Shown here piece after piece: positions 52,827 to 61,657 of a stretch of 64,000 nucleotides of DNA (the first letter of the stretch is position 1; every line of letters begins with the position of its first letter). Source of the stretch: Pedobacter frigiditerrae (GTDB lineage: Bacteria > Bacteroidota > Bacteroidia > Sphingobacteriales > Sphingobacteriaceae); NCBI RefSeq assembly GCF_032678705.1, contig NZ_JAVTSS010000001.1:744001-808000 (forward strand), written 5' to 3'. Below the pieces are notes generated by a model. It was given only the letters and a program-made list of their open reading frames with translations. It searched no databases and had not been told where the DNA came from. The position numbers and the translations under genes are program-made.

Positions 52827-54422
52827 TTAATGAACGCCATGCATCCATTTACGCAATTTTGGTGATAGAGCAAGCATACCTAAACCTGCTACAACAGGAA
52901 TTGCCGTAAAAATTAAAAAGAAAGTAGATATAGAATAGGTATTGCTAATTGAAGTAATTAAACTACCTGATAAACCTGCTAATAAATTCCCGATAAAGGT
53001 GCAAACAAACCAAACACCAAACATTAAACCAACCAATTTTGCAGGAGCTAATTTACTTACGTAAGATAGCCCAACTGGTGAAACGCACAATTCGCCAACA
53101 GTGTGAAAGAAATAAGCGAAGACTAACCAAAACATACTAACTTGAGCAACTTTAGCACCTGAAGCAATATCCATTCCTCCATAAGCAAGTCCTGCAAAAC
53201 CAACTCCCAAGAAGATTAATCCAATTGCAAACTTTACAGGTCCGCTAGGATTAAATTTACTTTCCCATATTTTGGAAAAAAATGGTGCTAATAAAACAAT
53301 AAAGAAAGAGTTTAGTATTCCGAACCATGATGCTGGTACTTCCGTCTTTTCGGCCGAAAACACATTTTGTACTTTCCAAATTCCTAAACACCAAATGATT
53401 ATGAAACTTAGTGCTGTGAAAATTATTGTCGCTGGATATTTCTTAAATATTCGTTTTCCGAGCGCAACTAGAACAACAGTCACCGCAATTAATGGAAAAA
53501 TTGTCAAGATTGAGTCGACCCATCTAAAAGCTGTCCCCGCGGATCCTGTTAAATCTCTTAGCGTATAATTTTTTGCGAATAAGGTCATTGAACCCCCAGC
53601 TTGTTCGAAAACCATCCAAAAGAAAATAGTGAACAATGAAAATACACCTATTACCCAAAGTCTTTGTTTGGTAATAATACCAGCTGCTTCTTCTTTTGGG
53701 AGATCTTCAGTTTTAGGTACAACAATTTCAGCTTTATCAATCTTTTGACCTAGTATTCCAAATATTTTTTGAGCAAAATAGAATTGAATGGTTCCAAAAA
53801 GCATAAAAATTCCAGCTAAACCAAATCCCCAATGCCAGCCTTGTGTTTCACCTACATATCCACACATTAATATTCCAAGGAAAGCACCAGAATTTATGCC
53901 CATATAAAAAATGGCATATGCAGAGTCTTTCTTGTCGCTAATTGGAGGGTATAATTGCCCGACAATTGAAGAAATATTAGGCTTGAACATTCCGTTTCCA
54001 GTAATCATAAGTAATAGTCCGAGGTAGAAGAAAATATTAGATAAACCTTCCATTGCCATAGATGCATGGCCTAATGTCATAATTAATCCGCCGATGATTA
54101 CAGCTTTGCGATAACCCGTTAAACGGTCAGCAATTAAACCACCAATGATTGGTGTGAAATATACTAGACCTGTGTACCATCCATAAAGCCTCAAAGCTTC
54201 AGCATCTGTCCAATGCCATCCGCCTTTACTAATTTCACTTACTAAAAATAGTGTTAGTAGGGCTCTCATTCCATAGTAGCTAAATCTTTCCCACATTTCG
54301 GTTAGGAAAAGAACGAATAATCCAACTGGATGATTGAGTAGTTTTTGTTTTTCTACGCCACTTTTCTCTAGGTGTAAATCGAGTGCCTCGTCTTGGCTTA
54401 GGCTAATAGTTTCAGATGCCAT
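52827..54422 (-). CDS. Proton-dependent oligopeptide transporter (POT/PTR)
   Basis: A 531-residue inner-membrane permease of the POT branch of the major facilitator superfamily, importing di- and tripeptides with protons. The hallmark EMWERFSYYGMRALL (helix 1, about 42-56) contains the ExxERFxYY motif, and GGLIADRLTGYRKAVI is the helix 2-3 loop. About 12-14 helices are visible. A long intracellular loop with acidic and Lys residues at about 222-250 separates the two halves. Confidence 0.93.
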   Translation of the reverse strand: MASETISLSQDEALDLHLEKSGVEKQKLLNHPVGLFVLFLTEMWERFSYYGMRALLTLFLVSEISKGGWHWTDAEALRLYGWYTGLVYFTPIIGGLIADRLTGYRKAVIIGGLIMTLGHASMAMEGLSNIFFYLGLLLMITGNGMFKPNISSIVGQLYPPISDKKDSAYAIFYMGINSGAFLGILMCGYVGETQGWHWGFGLAGIFMLFGTIQFYFAQKIFGILGQKIDKAEIVVPKTEDLPKEEAAGIITKQRLWVIGVFSLFTIFFWMVFEQAGGSMTLFAKNYTLRDLTGSAGTAFRWVDSILTIFPLIAVTVVLVALGKRIFKKYPATIIFTALSFIIIWCLGIWKVQNVFSAEKTEVPASWFGILNSFFIVLLAPFFSKIWESKFNPSGPVKFAIGLIFLGVGFAGLAYGGMDIASGAKVAQVSMFWLVFAYFFHTVGELCVSPVGLSYVSKLAPAKLVGLMFGVWFVCTFIGNLLAGLSGSLITSISNTYSISTFFLIFTAIPVVAGLGMLALSPKLRKWMHGVH

Positions 54423-54541
54423 ATTCGTTAGTTAAGTTTAATATTTCAGTTTTATATGTGTGTAATATTGTCATTTTAAAATGCAATATAGGCACATGTA
54501 TGCACAGTAGCAAATTTTAAAATGTAACGTAATTATGCTTA

Positions 54542-55465
54542 TTAATTTGTTTTAGTAATGATAGTGGATGCTTTTACAGGCTTGCCATAAAAATCGTCAT
54601 TAGGCGAAGGATCGTTTTTCAGTTCTAGGTTTTCTGATAATAATAATTTACCCCAATTTAATTTATAGCCATCAAAGCTACCGTCTCCAACGTAAAATTC
54701 AAATTTGCCAGCCATTTTTGGGTCGTATGGCGCTAAGTGATCAAACACAATCATATTCACCTTACTTTCAACAGTTAAAGTCATGGTGTTTGCCTTATTG
54801 TATTCGAATATTACCCTGTTTTTTAAAGGTTGATTTTTTGCCGTTTCGAAAATATTTTTACCAAAAACAGGCTCACCCTTCTCAAAAGATAATACTTCAA
54901 TTACTTTTTTATTGGTTGTGGCATTGTTTCCTTTCCATCCCAAAAAAATCCAATAAGGTTGTTTTCCATTTACCATTACAGGTATCATCTCGTAATATCT
55001 AGCTCCAAACCAATTTTTATTAGAAGTTAAGGAATAAGCATCAGTAAGCTTATCTGAACCGTCGGTTAATGGAAAAAGTTTTAAGCTCCCGTCTGATGTT
55101 CCCATTTGTATCGTTCCATAATAACGATAAGTACCTTCTTCTGTTGGCACAAACCAAGTGATGATGCGAAATGAATTGTCTGGTGATTTTAAAATAGAAA
55201 TGCGTTTTAAAGAGTCGAAAGCAAAGTTAAAAGAGCCGTTTACTTTCAAAGCGCTAATAAACTTCTTTACAAATTGAGAGTTTTTCTCAACACGTTCTAA
55301 ATTGGTTTTGGCCGCAAAAGTCTCTTCACTTAAAATTACAAGGGAATCTTGTATCTTATTTAATTTTGGAGTATTGCTTAAATTAAAAGTATGCTGCGCA
55401 CTTAATTGAGTAAGGGAACAGCATAAAACGAAAAGGAATAAGTAAAACTTAAACGGTTTAAACAT
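54542..55465 (-). CDS. Exported protein of unknown function
   Basis: A 307-residue protein with a signal peptide of about 23 residues (ending TQLSAQ). The mature part is a beta-rich pattern with repeated Trp and Tyr motifs (RIITWFVPTEEGTYRYYGTIQ, YYEMIPVMVNGKQPYWIFLGWKG). I do not recognise a family. The thiolase ends 6 bases upstream, so they share a transcript, probably without functional relation. Confidence 0.75.
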   Translation of the reverse strand: MFKPFKFYLFLFVLCCSLTQLSAQHTFNLSNTPKLNKIQDSLVILSEETFAAKTNLERVEKNSQFVKKFISALKVNGSFNFAFDSLKRISILKSPDNSFRIITWFVPTEEGTYRYYGTIQMGTSDGSLKLFPLTDGSDKLTDAYSLTSNKNWFGARYYEMIPVMVNGKQPYWIFLGWKGNNATTNKKVIEVLSFEKGEPVFGKNIFETAKNQPLKNRVIFEYNKANTMTLTVESKVNMIVFDHLAPYDPKMAGKFEFYVGDGSFDGYKLNWGKLLLSENLELKNDPSPNDDFYGKPVKASTIITKTN

Positions 55466-55471
55466 AGTTGA

Positions 55472-56650
55472 TTAACGTAGATTTTCTATAACTATTGCAC
55501 TTGCACCACCACCACCGTTACAAATTCCGGCAACACCAATTTTGCCGTTGTTTTGTGCTAAAACAGAAAGTAAGGTGACAACAATTCTCGCTCCAGATGC
55601 ACCTAGTGGATGACCAATGGCAACTGCGCCTCCATTTACATTCACTTTGGCTGGGTTTAAGTCTAATTCTTTGTTGTTTGCCAATGAAACAACAGAAAAT
55701 GCTTCGTTTATTTCAAAGAAATCTACATCTGTAGTTTTTAAATTCGCTTTACTTAAAGCTAATGGAATTGCCTTTGATGGAGCTGTGGTAAACCATTCTG
55801 GAGCTTGTTGTGCATCGGCATACGCTAAAATTTTAGCTAGTGGTTTAATGCCCATTTCTTTTGCTTTTTCTGCACTCATTAACACTAAAGCTGCGGCTCC
55901 ATCATTTAAGGTTGATGCATTGGCGGCTGTAACAGTGCCTTCCTTTTTAAAAACTGGTTTAAGTCCTGGTATTTTATCAAATTTTACAGCAGCAGGTTCT
56001 TCATCATTACTAAATAAAGTGATTTCTCCTTTTCTGTCTTTTATTTCTATAGGAGCTATTTCTTCCGCAAATTTGCCTCCAGCTTGTGCTGCTTGCGCTC
56101 TTTTGTAAGATTCAATGGCGAAGTTATCTTGGTCTTCACGAGTAATGTTGCAAGTTTCAGCACATAATTCTGCTGCAGAACCCATGTGATAATCGTTGTA
56201 AACATCCCATAAGCCATCTTTTACCAAGCCATCAGTAATTTGACCGTGACCTAAACGATAACCGTTTCTAGCCTTATCTAAATAATAAGGAACATTGCTC
56301 ATACTTTCCATTCCACCTGCAATTACTATTTCATTGTTGCCAAGGGCGATGCTTTGTGCAGCTAACATGATAGCTTTAGTTCCTGAGGCACAAACTTTAT
56401 TGATGGTTGTTGCTGGTAAATCTGGTAGGCCTGCAAATTTAGCGGCTTGTGTTGCTGGTGCTTGACCAAGGTTTGCAGAAAGCACATTGCCCATGTAAAC
56501 TTCTTGTATGTCTGCGGGTTTTAAACCTGCTTTTTCTACAGCTGCTTTGATGGCAAAGCCACCTAATTGAGTAGCCGAAAATCCAGCTAATGAACCACCG
56601 AAACTACCAACAGGCGTTCTTACGGCAGCAACAATTACTACTTCTCTCAT
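55472..56650 (-). CDS. Acetyl-CoA C-acyltransferase (thiolase)
   Basis: A 392-residue thiolase II. The acyl-accepting cysteine is in INKVCASGTKAI (about Cys87), the catalytic His in GHPLGASGARI (about His348) and the second cysteine in CNGGGGASA (about Cys378). It condenses two acetyl-CoA to acetoacetyl-CoA or cleaves the reverse way, supplying or consuming the substrate of the CoA-transferase encoded at 36449-37930. Length is standard. Confidence 0.94.
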   Translation of the reverse strand: MREVVIVAAVRTPVGSFGGSLAGFSATQLGGFAIKAAVEKAGLKPADIQEVYMGNVLSANLGQAPATQAAKFAGLPDLPATTINKVCASGTKAIMLAAQSIALGNNEIVIAGGMESMSNVPYYLDKARNGYRLGHGQITDGLVKDGLWDVYNDYHMGSAAELCAETCNITREDQDNFAIESYKRAQAAQAGGKFAEEIAPIEIKDRKGEITLFSNDEEPAAVKFDKIPGLKPVFKKEGTVTAANASTLNDGAAALVLMSAEKAKEMGIKPLAKILAYADAQQAPEWFTTAPSKAIPLALSKANLKTTDVDFFEINEAFSVVSLANNKELDLNPAKVNVNGGAVAIGHPLGASGARIVVTLLSVLAQNNGKIGVAGICNGGGGASAIVIENLR

Positions 56651-56752
56651 ATGATATTTTTAAAATATTTGGTGGCGCAATTTAGTCAATCGCAGAGAGA
56701 TTCTTGCACAAATGTTCGATTTTGACTTATGGCTGTGACATTGTTATATAAA

Positions 56753-56814
56753 CCTGACCGTCAGCGGTTCCCAATTTTTCATTGGGATTAGCAAAGGGCA
56801 GGGCTTCAATTGCT
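56753..56814. repeat. Dispersed intergenic repeat
   Basis: CCTGACCGTCAGCGG followed by the palindromic TCCCAATTTTTCATTGGGA and AAGGGCAGGGCTTC forms a GC-richer segment of the REP-like type between thiolase and the Arc-type gene. Confidence 0.4.
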
Positions 56815-56843
56815 ATGAAATACTGACACTGTTTTTCTGATGT

Positions 56844-57023
56844 TTAATCTTCAGTATCTGATTTTTTGGATTTTGATTTTTTCTTCGCCTTAATAGCCTC
56901 ACTTAATAAATATTCAATCTGTCCGTTTGTACTACGGAATTCATTAGCGGCCCATTGCTCTATTTCTTTAAGTAAAGCTGGGTTTATTCTCAACACAAAG
57001 GCTTTTTTATCTTTCTCTGACAT
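56844..57023 (-). CDS. Arc-type ribbon-helix-helix DNA-binding protein
   Basis: A 59-residue protein. It has the ribbon-helix-helix pattern KKAFVLRINPALLKEIEQWA (beta strand, then helix A) and a second helix NGQIEYLLSEAIKAK, followed by a very basic tail KKKSKSKKSD. Its start overlaps the end of the preceding membrane-protein gene by 17 bases, so translation is coupled. As the third gene of an SPFH operon it may repress that operon or tether DNA; the first is usual for Arc-type proteins. Family assignment is by pattern only. Confidence 0.8.
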   Translation of the reverse strand: MSEKDKKAFVLRINPALLKEIEQWAANEFRSTNGQIEYLLSEAIKAKKKSKSKKSDTED

Positions 57024-57543
57024 CGGTTTCTATAGCTCCTATGTTGTATTTTGTTTTTAGGTTGATTAAAAAAAGCCCTAGTTCTTCAGCTTTGGCTGTG
57101 CTGAAAAGTAATCTTTTGCGATTGCCTAATTCAAGTTGTAAGCCTATACTATTGTCATTAAAAATATAGGCTTTATCATAAAATTTAAACCACAGTTTAG
57201 TTCTCCATCCCCAGCCACCATATTCTCCAAGCGCACTATATTTTCTAATGTATATTTTATCAATTTTTGTCCATGAGATTGATTTTTCATTAGCAAAGGG
57301 CCAATAATGATAGTTAATTCCACACTGGTCTATTTTAATCGTGAGTTTGTTTTTGGTAACTAGGTAGATAACGAAAAAAGGTATCAATACTGCAAAAAAT
57401 GGCAGGAAATAAATATTTTTCAAATCTTGCCAACTCATACCGCCTTTGTCGTAAATAGTAATAACAGTAATTATAGTGGCTTCTACACCCAAAAGGATGT
57501 AAAGCCACCATAATTTTAATTTCTGTATTTCTAAAAATTCCAT
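57007..57543 (-). CDS. Two-helix membrane protein with PH-like domain
   Basis: A 178-residue protein. Two transmembrane helices (about 11-30 and 46-64) are followed by a cytoplasmic beta-rich domain (about 68-165) that looks like a bacterial PH domain, with Trp- and Tyr-rich strands (YHYWPFANEKSISW, YGGWGWRTKLWFKF). Function unknown. Its stop and start overlap those of its neighbours (one shared base with the SPFH gene, 17 with the Arc gene), so the three genes form a tightly coupled operon. Confidence 0.8.
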   Translation of the reverse strand: MEFLEIQKLKLWWLYILLGVEATIITVITIYDKGGMSWQDLKNIYFLPFFAVLIPFFVIYLVTKNKLTIKIDQCGINYHYWPFANEKSISWTKIDKIYIRKYSALGEYGGWGWRTKLWFKFYDKAYIFNDNSIGLQLELGNRKRLLFSTAKAEELGLFLINLKTKYNIGAIETDVRER

Positions 57544-58400
57544 TAGTTGTATAATGTGCCAGTATTTACAACAGGTTGAACGTGTCTATCTCCACATAAA
57601 ACCACCAAAAGATTGCTAACCATTGCAGCTTTGCGTTCTTCATCAAGCTCTACAATTCCTTTTTGTGAAAGTTTTTCTAAAGCCATTTCTACCATACCAA
57701 CAGCACCTTCAACAATTAACCTTCTAGCGGCAATAACCGCAGTAGCTTGCTGACGTTGCAACATGGCGCTAGCAATTTCTTGTGCATAAGCCAAGTGAGA
57801 AATACGAGCTTCAATTACATCAATTCCAGCTCTAGATAAGCGTTCATTCAATTCTTGCTCTAATAAAATGCTTACCTTTTCTGCGCCATCTTTCAAGGTG
57901 ATTTCAGCACTTTCATCTTCCATATTATCATAAGCGAAACTATTCGCTAAATGCCTAACTGCTGCTTCACTCTGTATATTAACGTATTGTAAATAATTTT
58001 CTACCGCAAAAGTTGCTTTAGCGGTTTCATTAACTTGCCAAACAATTACAGCAGCAATCTCAATCGGATTACCCATTTTGTCGTTTACCTTTAATTGCTG
58101 TCCGTTTAAGTTGCGGGCTCTTAATGATAATTTCTTTTTGCTAGTTAATGGATTTACCCAGAAAAACCCATCAGATTTAACGGTTCCAATGTATTTTCCA
58201 AAAAGAGTTAGCACTTTAGATTCATTTGGGTTCACAATAATTAATCCTGGTAACACCAAAATGAAATTTACTGTCAGGATTGCTGCGCCAGTAAAAAAAT
58301 ACTCGTTTGAGAGGGCTACGATGCCACCAATCAATAATACTAAAAACAAAGCCAAGGTTAAATAACCTGAAGGTGGTTTGATGATTTTTTCTGTATACAT
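57543..58400 (-). CDS. SPFH/Band 7 domain protein
   Basis: A 285-residue membrane protein. Two N-terminal hydrophobic helices (about 12-30 and 32-54) are followed by the SPFH domain (about 55-215), which includes [28 protein letters not shown] and ends with the [20 protein letters not shown] coiled-coil start. SPFH proteins form large membrane microdomain assemblies and are related to HflK/C and stomatin. The C-terminus is short. It heads the operon with a PH-like protein and an Arc-type protein. Confidence 0.9.
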   Translation of the reverse strand: MYTEKIIKPPSGYLTLALFLVLLIGGIVALSNEYFFTGAAILTVNFILVLPGLIIVNPNESKVLTLFGKYIGTVKSDGFFWVNPLTSKKKLSLRARNLNGQQLKVNDKMGNPIEIAAVIVWQVNETAKATFAVENYLQYVNIQSEAAVRHLANSFAYDNMEDESAEITLKDGAEKVSILLEQELNERLSRAGIDVIEARISHLAYAQEIASAMLQRQQATAVIAARRLIVEGAVGMVEMALEKLSQKGIVELDEERKAAMVSNLLVVLCGDRHVQPVVNTGTLYN

Positions 58401-58529
58401 AATGATATTAATTTGATATCACAAATGGAAACATAAAATTTCATATTTGCAAATAAAACGTTGTAAATATTTATGTTATGGGCTATTAAGAAATTAATCT
58501 TAATTTTGGGTTAATCAATTCGAACTATT

Positions 58530-60605
58530 TTGGCTAAAATCAGAAACAATCCTAAGGTTCTTTACCGCAAATATTCGTCAAACATTAAATATGTAATGAT
58601 GGTAGTTTGTGTTTTTGTAATCACGCTTTATTTACCTAAACAACCTCGATTTAGATATGAATTTGAAAAAGGAAAAGTTTGGGATAACAAGGATTTAATA
58701 TCTCCATTTAGTTTTGCAATTTTAAAAACCACCAGTCAAGTAGCTACAGATAAAAAAGAGGCATTAAATAATGTTTTGCCAATTTATAAGTATGATGTTG
58801 AAGTGTTTAAGGCACAAGGCGAAGCATTTTTGAATGAGTTTGATGTAAAGTGGAAGTCTAATGCTTTTGCAGAAAACGAAAAAGAAGTAAATAAGCAAAA
58901 TGCATACAAAATGCTTCAATCAGTATACAAAAGAGGCATTATCGAATTAACTGTAAAACATCAAAATGATGGGAAACATTACGATTTTTCATTGTTAGAC
59001 AATAATATTTCTACAAAATCGAACTCTCAAGATGTTTTTACAACAGAAAGTGCGCTAAATTTTTTCAAATCTAACTTTAAGTCTATTAATGATAGAGTTA
59101 ATGATGTTGTTATTGACCTAGTTGAAAGTCATTTAAAGCCAAATATTATTTTTGATGAAGGTTTGACCTTGGTTGTTCAGGATAATACAATAAATAGTTT
59201 GTCTACCACCAAAGGGATGGTCCAAAAAGGAGAACTAATTGTTGCCAAAGGGAGTACAGTAGATGATGAGGTATTTCAAAAGCTATTATCATTTAAAGAG
59301 GCTTATGAAGCTCAAACAAAAACCATAGGTGACAATAAGCTCGTTTACCTTGGGCAAGTCTTTTTAGTTGGTTTTATCATTACACTTTTGATGGTTTTCC
59401 TTTTTCTTTTCAGGAAAGATATTTTTGCAGATAACAGACAGCTTTTATTGCTTTTATTGGTAATAACTTCTATGTTATTGGCACTAACATGGGCCATTAA
59501 ATTGGATTTAAATAGCTTGTATTACATCCCATTCTGTATAGTGCCAATCATCATCAGGATATTATTTGATACTCGTCTTGCTTTAAACCTTCACCTGTTG
59601 GTTATTTTAATAGCTGGATTTTTTGTGCCAAGTAGTTTTGAGTTTGTTTTTTATCAAACTACTGCTGGTATGGTGGCAATTTACAGCATCAAAAATCTAA
59701 TTAAAAGAGAGCAACTGCTGATATCTGCTTCATTTATTTTGGCATCATACTTTGTTTCATTTGTTGGTATTTCTTTGCTAAGAAATGGCTCGTTTGAGCA
59801 GATAGAATGGATTCATTTTTTACCTTTTGTTTTTAGTGTATTGCTTTCGTTGTTGGCATATCCCTTAATTTATGCTTTTGAAAGGGTATTTGGAATTACC
59901 TCTGATGTAGCTTTAATAGAGTTGACAAACACAAATAATAAATTGCTTCGAGAACTGGCATTTAAAGCTCCTGGAACGTTTCAACATTCATTGCAAGTTG
60001 CAAACCTTGCCGAAGCTGCTATTTTTAAAATAGGAGGAAATTCTTTGCTAGTTAGGGCAGGAGCACTTTACCATGATATTGGTAAAATGGAAAATCCTCA
60101 ATATTTTATCGAAAATCAAAATACAGCTGTTAGTCCACATGATAAGTTGCCGTATGAGCAAAGTGCACAGATAATTATTAAACACGTTCATAAAGGCATA
60201 GAAATTACTAGAAAGCATAAATTGCCAGAAAATGTAATTGATTTTATTAGAACGCACCATGGTAACACAAGGGTGGATTATTTTTATCAATCATTTTTGA
60301 AAAATTCTCCAGAAAAGTTCGTCGACGAAAATATTTTCCGTTATCCTGGACCAATTCCTTTTTCTAAGGAAACTGGTGTTTTAATGTTGGCAGATTCTGT
60401 TGAAGCAGCATCAAGAAGTCTCAAAAATCCAGACGCTCAAAGTATAAATGACTTGGTTGAAAGGATAATTAACTACAAATTGGAACAAGACCAGTTAGAT
60501 AATTGCGATTTAACGTTAAAAGATTTAGAAACTATAAAGCTGATATTCAAGACAATGCTGATGAGCATCTATCATGTACGAATAGATTATTTACAAACTA
60601 CGTAA
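58530..60605 (+). CDS. PgpH-type 7TM HD hydrolase, c-di-AMP phosphodiesterase
   Basis: A 691-residue membrane protein of the 7TMR-HDED family. After a short basic N-terminus and one membrane helix (about 20-38), an extracytoplasmic region (about 40-270) precedes seven helices (about 275-460) and a cytoplasmic HD domain. Key residues are His and Asp of YHDIGK (His515, Asp516) and THHGN near 574. Enzymes of this type degrade c-di-AMP. The start is TTG, as the first ATG lies inside the membrane helix; the TTG also forms part of a TATTTTGG promoter-like box, so the exact start is uncertain. Confidence 0.88.
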   Translation: MAKIRNNPKVLYRKYSSNIKYVMMVVCVFVITLYLPKQPRFRYEFEKGKVWDNKDLISPFSFAILKTTSQVATDKKEALNNVLPIYKYDVEVFKAQGEAFLNEFDVKWKSNAFAENEKEVNKQNAYKMLQSVYKRGIIELTVKHQNDGKHYDFSLLDNNISTKSNSQDVFTTESALNFFKSNFKSINDRVNDVVIDLVESHLKPNIIFDEGLTLVVQDNTINSLSTTKGMVQKGELIVAKGSTVDDEVFQKLLSFKEAYEAQTKTIGDNKLVYLGQVFLVGFIITLLMVFLFLFRKDIFADNRQLLLLLLVITSMLLALTWAIKLDLNSLYYIPFCIVPIIIRILFDTRLALNLHLLVILIAGFFVPSSFEFVFYQTTAGMVAIYSIKNLIKREQLLISASFILASYFVSFVGISLLRNGSFEQIEWIHFLPFVFSVLLSLLAYPLIYAFERVFGITSDVALIELTNTNNKLLRELAFKAPGTFQHSLQVANLAEAAIFKIGGNSLLVRAGALYHDIGKMENPQYFIENQNTAVSPHDKLPYEQSAQIIIKHVHKGIEITRKHKLPENVIDFIRTHHGNTRVDYFYQSFLKNSPEKFVDENIFRYPGPIPFSKETGVLMLADSVEAASRSLKNPDAQSINDLVERIINYKLEQDQLDNCDLTLKDLETIKLIFKTMLMSIYHVRIDYLQTT

Positions 60606-60612
60606 TTTTTTT

Positions 60613-60641
60613 TTGTAAACATGAATGAATTGCTATATTTG
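60613..60641 (+). promoter_or_regulatory. Complete TTG / TAnnTTTG promoter of tRNA-Ser
   Basis: TTG (60613-60615), 18 bases, TATATTTG (60634-60641), 28 bases before the tRNA. Both elements are exact. Confidence 0.6.
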
Positions 60642-60669
60642 CAACCTCAAAACGGATATTTTGAAAATC

Positions 60670-60756
60670 GGAGGGATGCCTGAGTGGCCGAAAGGAACAG
60701 TTTGCTAAACTGTCGTACTGGCAACGGTACCGAGGGTTCGAATCCCTCTTCCTCCG
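60670..60756 (+). tRNA. tRNA-Ser (anticodon GCT)
   Basis: An 87-base class II tRNA. The acceptor stem pairs GGAGGGA with TTCCTCC, the anticodon loop TTGCTAA gives GCT (60704-60706), and the long variable arm and GGTTCGAATCC T-arm are clear. It reads AGC and AGT codons. CCA is not encoded. Confidence 0.95.
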
Positions 60757-60852
60757 CATAAATTTAAACGTCAAATTAGTGGTTTTTGTAATTTAAAAAT
60801 CGTTTCTTTGCAATCCCTTCGCAAAAGGGTCTAAAAAAAGTGATACCAAGTT

Positions 60853-60926
60853 CGGGATGTAGCGTAGCCCGGTATCGCGCCTGCTTTGGGAGCAGGAGGT
60901 CGTAGGTTCGAATCCTGCCATCCCGA
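60853..60926 (+). tRNA. tRNA-Pro (anticodon TGG), copy 1
   Basis: A 74-base tRNA with acceptor pair CGGGATG/CATCCCG, anticodon loop TTTGGGA (TGG at 60887-60889) and T-arm GGTTCGAATCC. An identical copy lies 126 bases downstream. CCA is not encoded. Confidence 0.95.
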
Positions 60927-60978
60927 CAAAAAGTAAGATTCCACTTTCACAAAAGGGTCAAAAAGGTGATACCAAGTT

Positions 60979-61052
60979 CGGGATGTAGCGTAGCCCGGTA
61001 TCGCGCCTGCTTTGGGAGCAGGAGGTCGTAGGTTCGAATCCTGCCATCCCGA
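60979..61052 (+). tRNA. tRNA-Pro (anticodon TGG), copy 2
   Basis: Identical to the copy at 60853-60926, with the flank AAAAGGGTC and GTGATACCAAGTT also duplicated. The pair is a recent tandem duplication with a period of 126 bases. The anticodon is at 61013-61015. Confidence 0.95.
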
Positions 61053-61058
61053 CAAATG

Positions 61059-61092
61059 AAAGCCTTTCTTGCATAGCAAGAAAGGCTTTTTT
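61059..61092 (+). terminator. Intrinsic terminator of the tRNA operon
   Basis: AAAGCCTTTCTTGC and GCAAGAAAGGCTTT form a perfect 14-bp stem with an ATA loop, followed by T6. It begins 6 bases after the second tRNA-Pro. Confidence 0.92.
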
Positions 61093-61405
61093 AATTTACA
61101 CAAAGTCCAAGCTTGCTTGAAGGCGAGGCTGTAAAAAAAAGCAAGCTTCGACAACGGAGAAACGAAGGCTTTGAGTTTAAATCCGCCCCCAGCAGGAAAA
61201 CCGGAGCATCGCGGAGGTTTCTCTGAATCCCGAACGAACAATTAAAAAACGAAAAACGCCAAACTACTCAGTTACAAAAGTTGTTAATACTGGTCATAAT
61301 CATTGTAACCTAAAAAGGATATAACCTCTTCGTAATACTCCTTCGATTAACCTTCATTATAGAAATATATAAAATCTGTACAAAGTCCACGTTTTACTTG
61401 TAATA

Positions 61406-61449
61406 TATGGACTTAGTATGGACTATATATGGGCTTATTATGGAATTAT
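61406..61449. repeat. Four tandem 11-bp repeats (TATGG...)
   Basis: TATGGACTTAG, TATGGACTATA, TATGGGCTTAT and TATGGAATTAT start at 61406, 61417, 61428 and 61439, exactly 11 bases apart. The reverse complement of TGGAC also occurs at 61386. The surrounding 565-base gap 61093-61657 also holds a GC-rich repeat fragment near 61130-61230 and no gene. Confidence 0.6.
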
Positions 61450-61657
61450 GTAGAAGAAGTACTATACCTGTCATATTAATTGACGAAGTAACCTATTCAG
61501 ATATTATTATAATTTTCAAAGATTATGTAAAGCGGTGGGCATTTGGAATAAAAAGTCATCGACACCATATGATTGTTTCATAGAGAGCATGCAATAAAAA
61601 ATTCTATTTTATTTATTTCTCTTTGCGAATAGAAAAATTAGATTGGCTTATCATATT

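Noticed and set aside
55617-56108. Plus-strand frame of 163 codons
   Set aside because: Antisense to the thiolase gene, whose frame carries all catalytic motifs.
56866-57060. Plus-strand frame of 64 codons
   Set aside because: It is antisense to the better supported ribbon-helix-helix gene on the minus strand.
60831-61241. Minus-strand frame of 136 codons with two copies of GWQDSNLRPPAPKAG
   Set aside because: It is the antisense of the two tRNA-Pro genes, a well-known false protein; the repeated segment is simply the duplicated tRNA.
60670-61657. tRNA cluster considered as an integration site for a genomic island
   Set aside because: No integrase, no duplicated tRNA 3' end beyond the whole-gene duplication and no mobile genes follow within the window.
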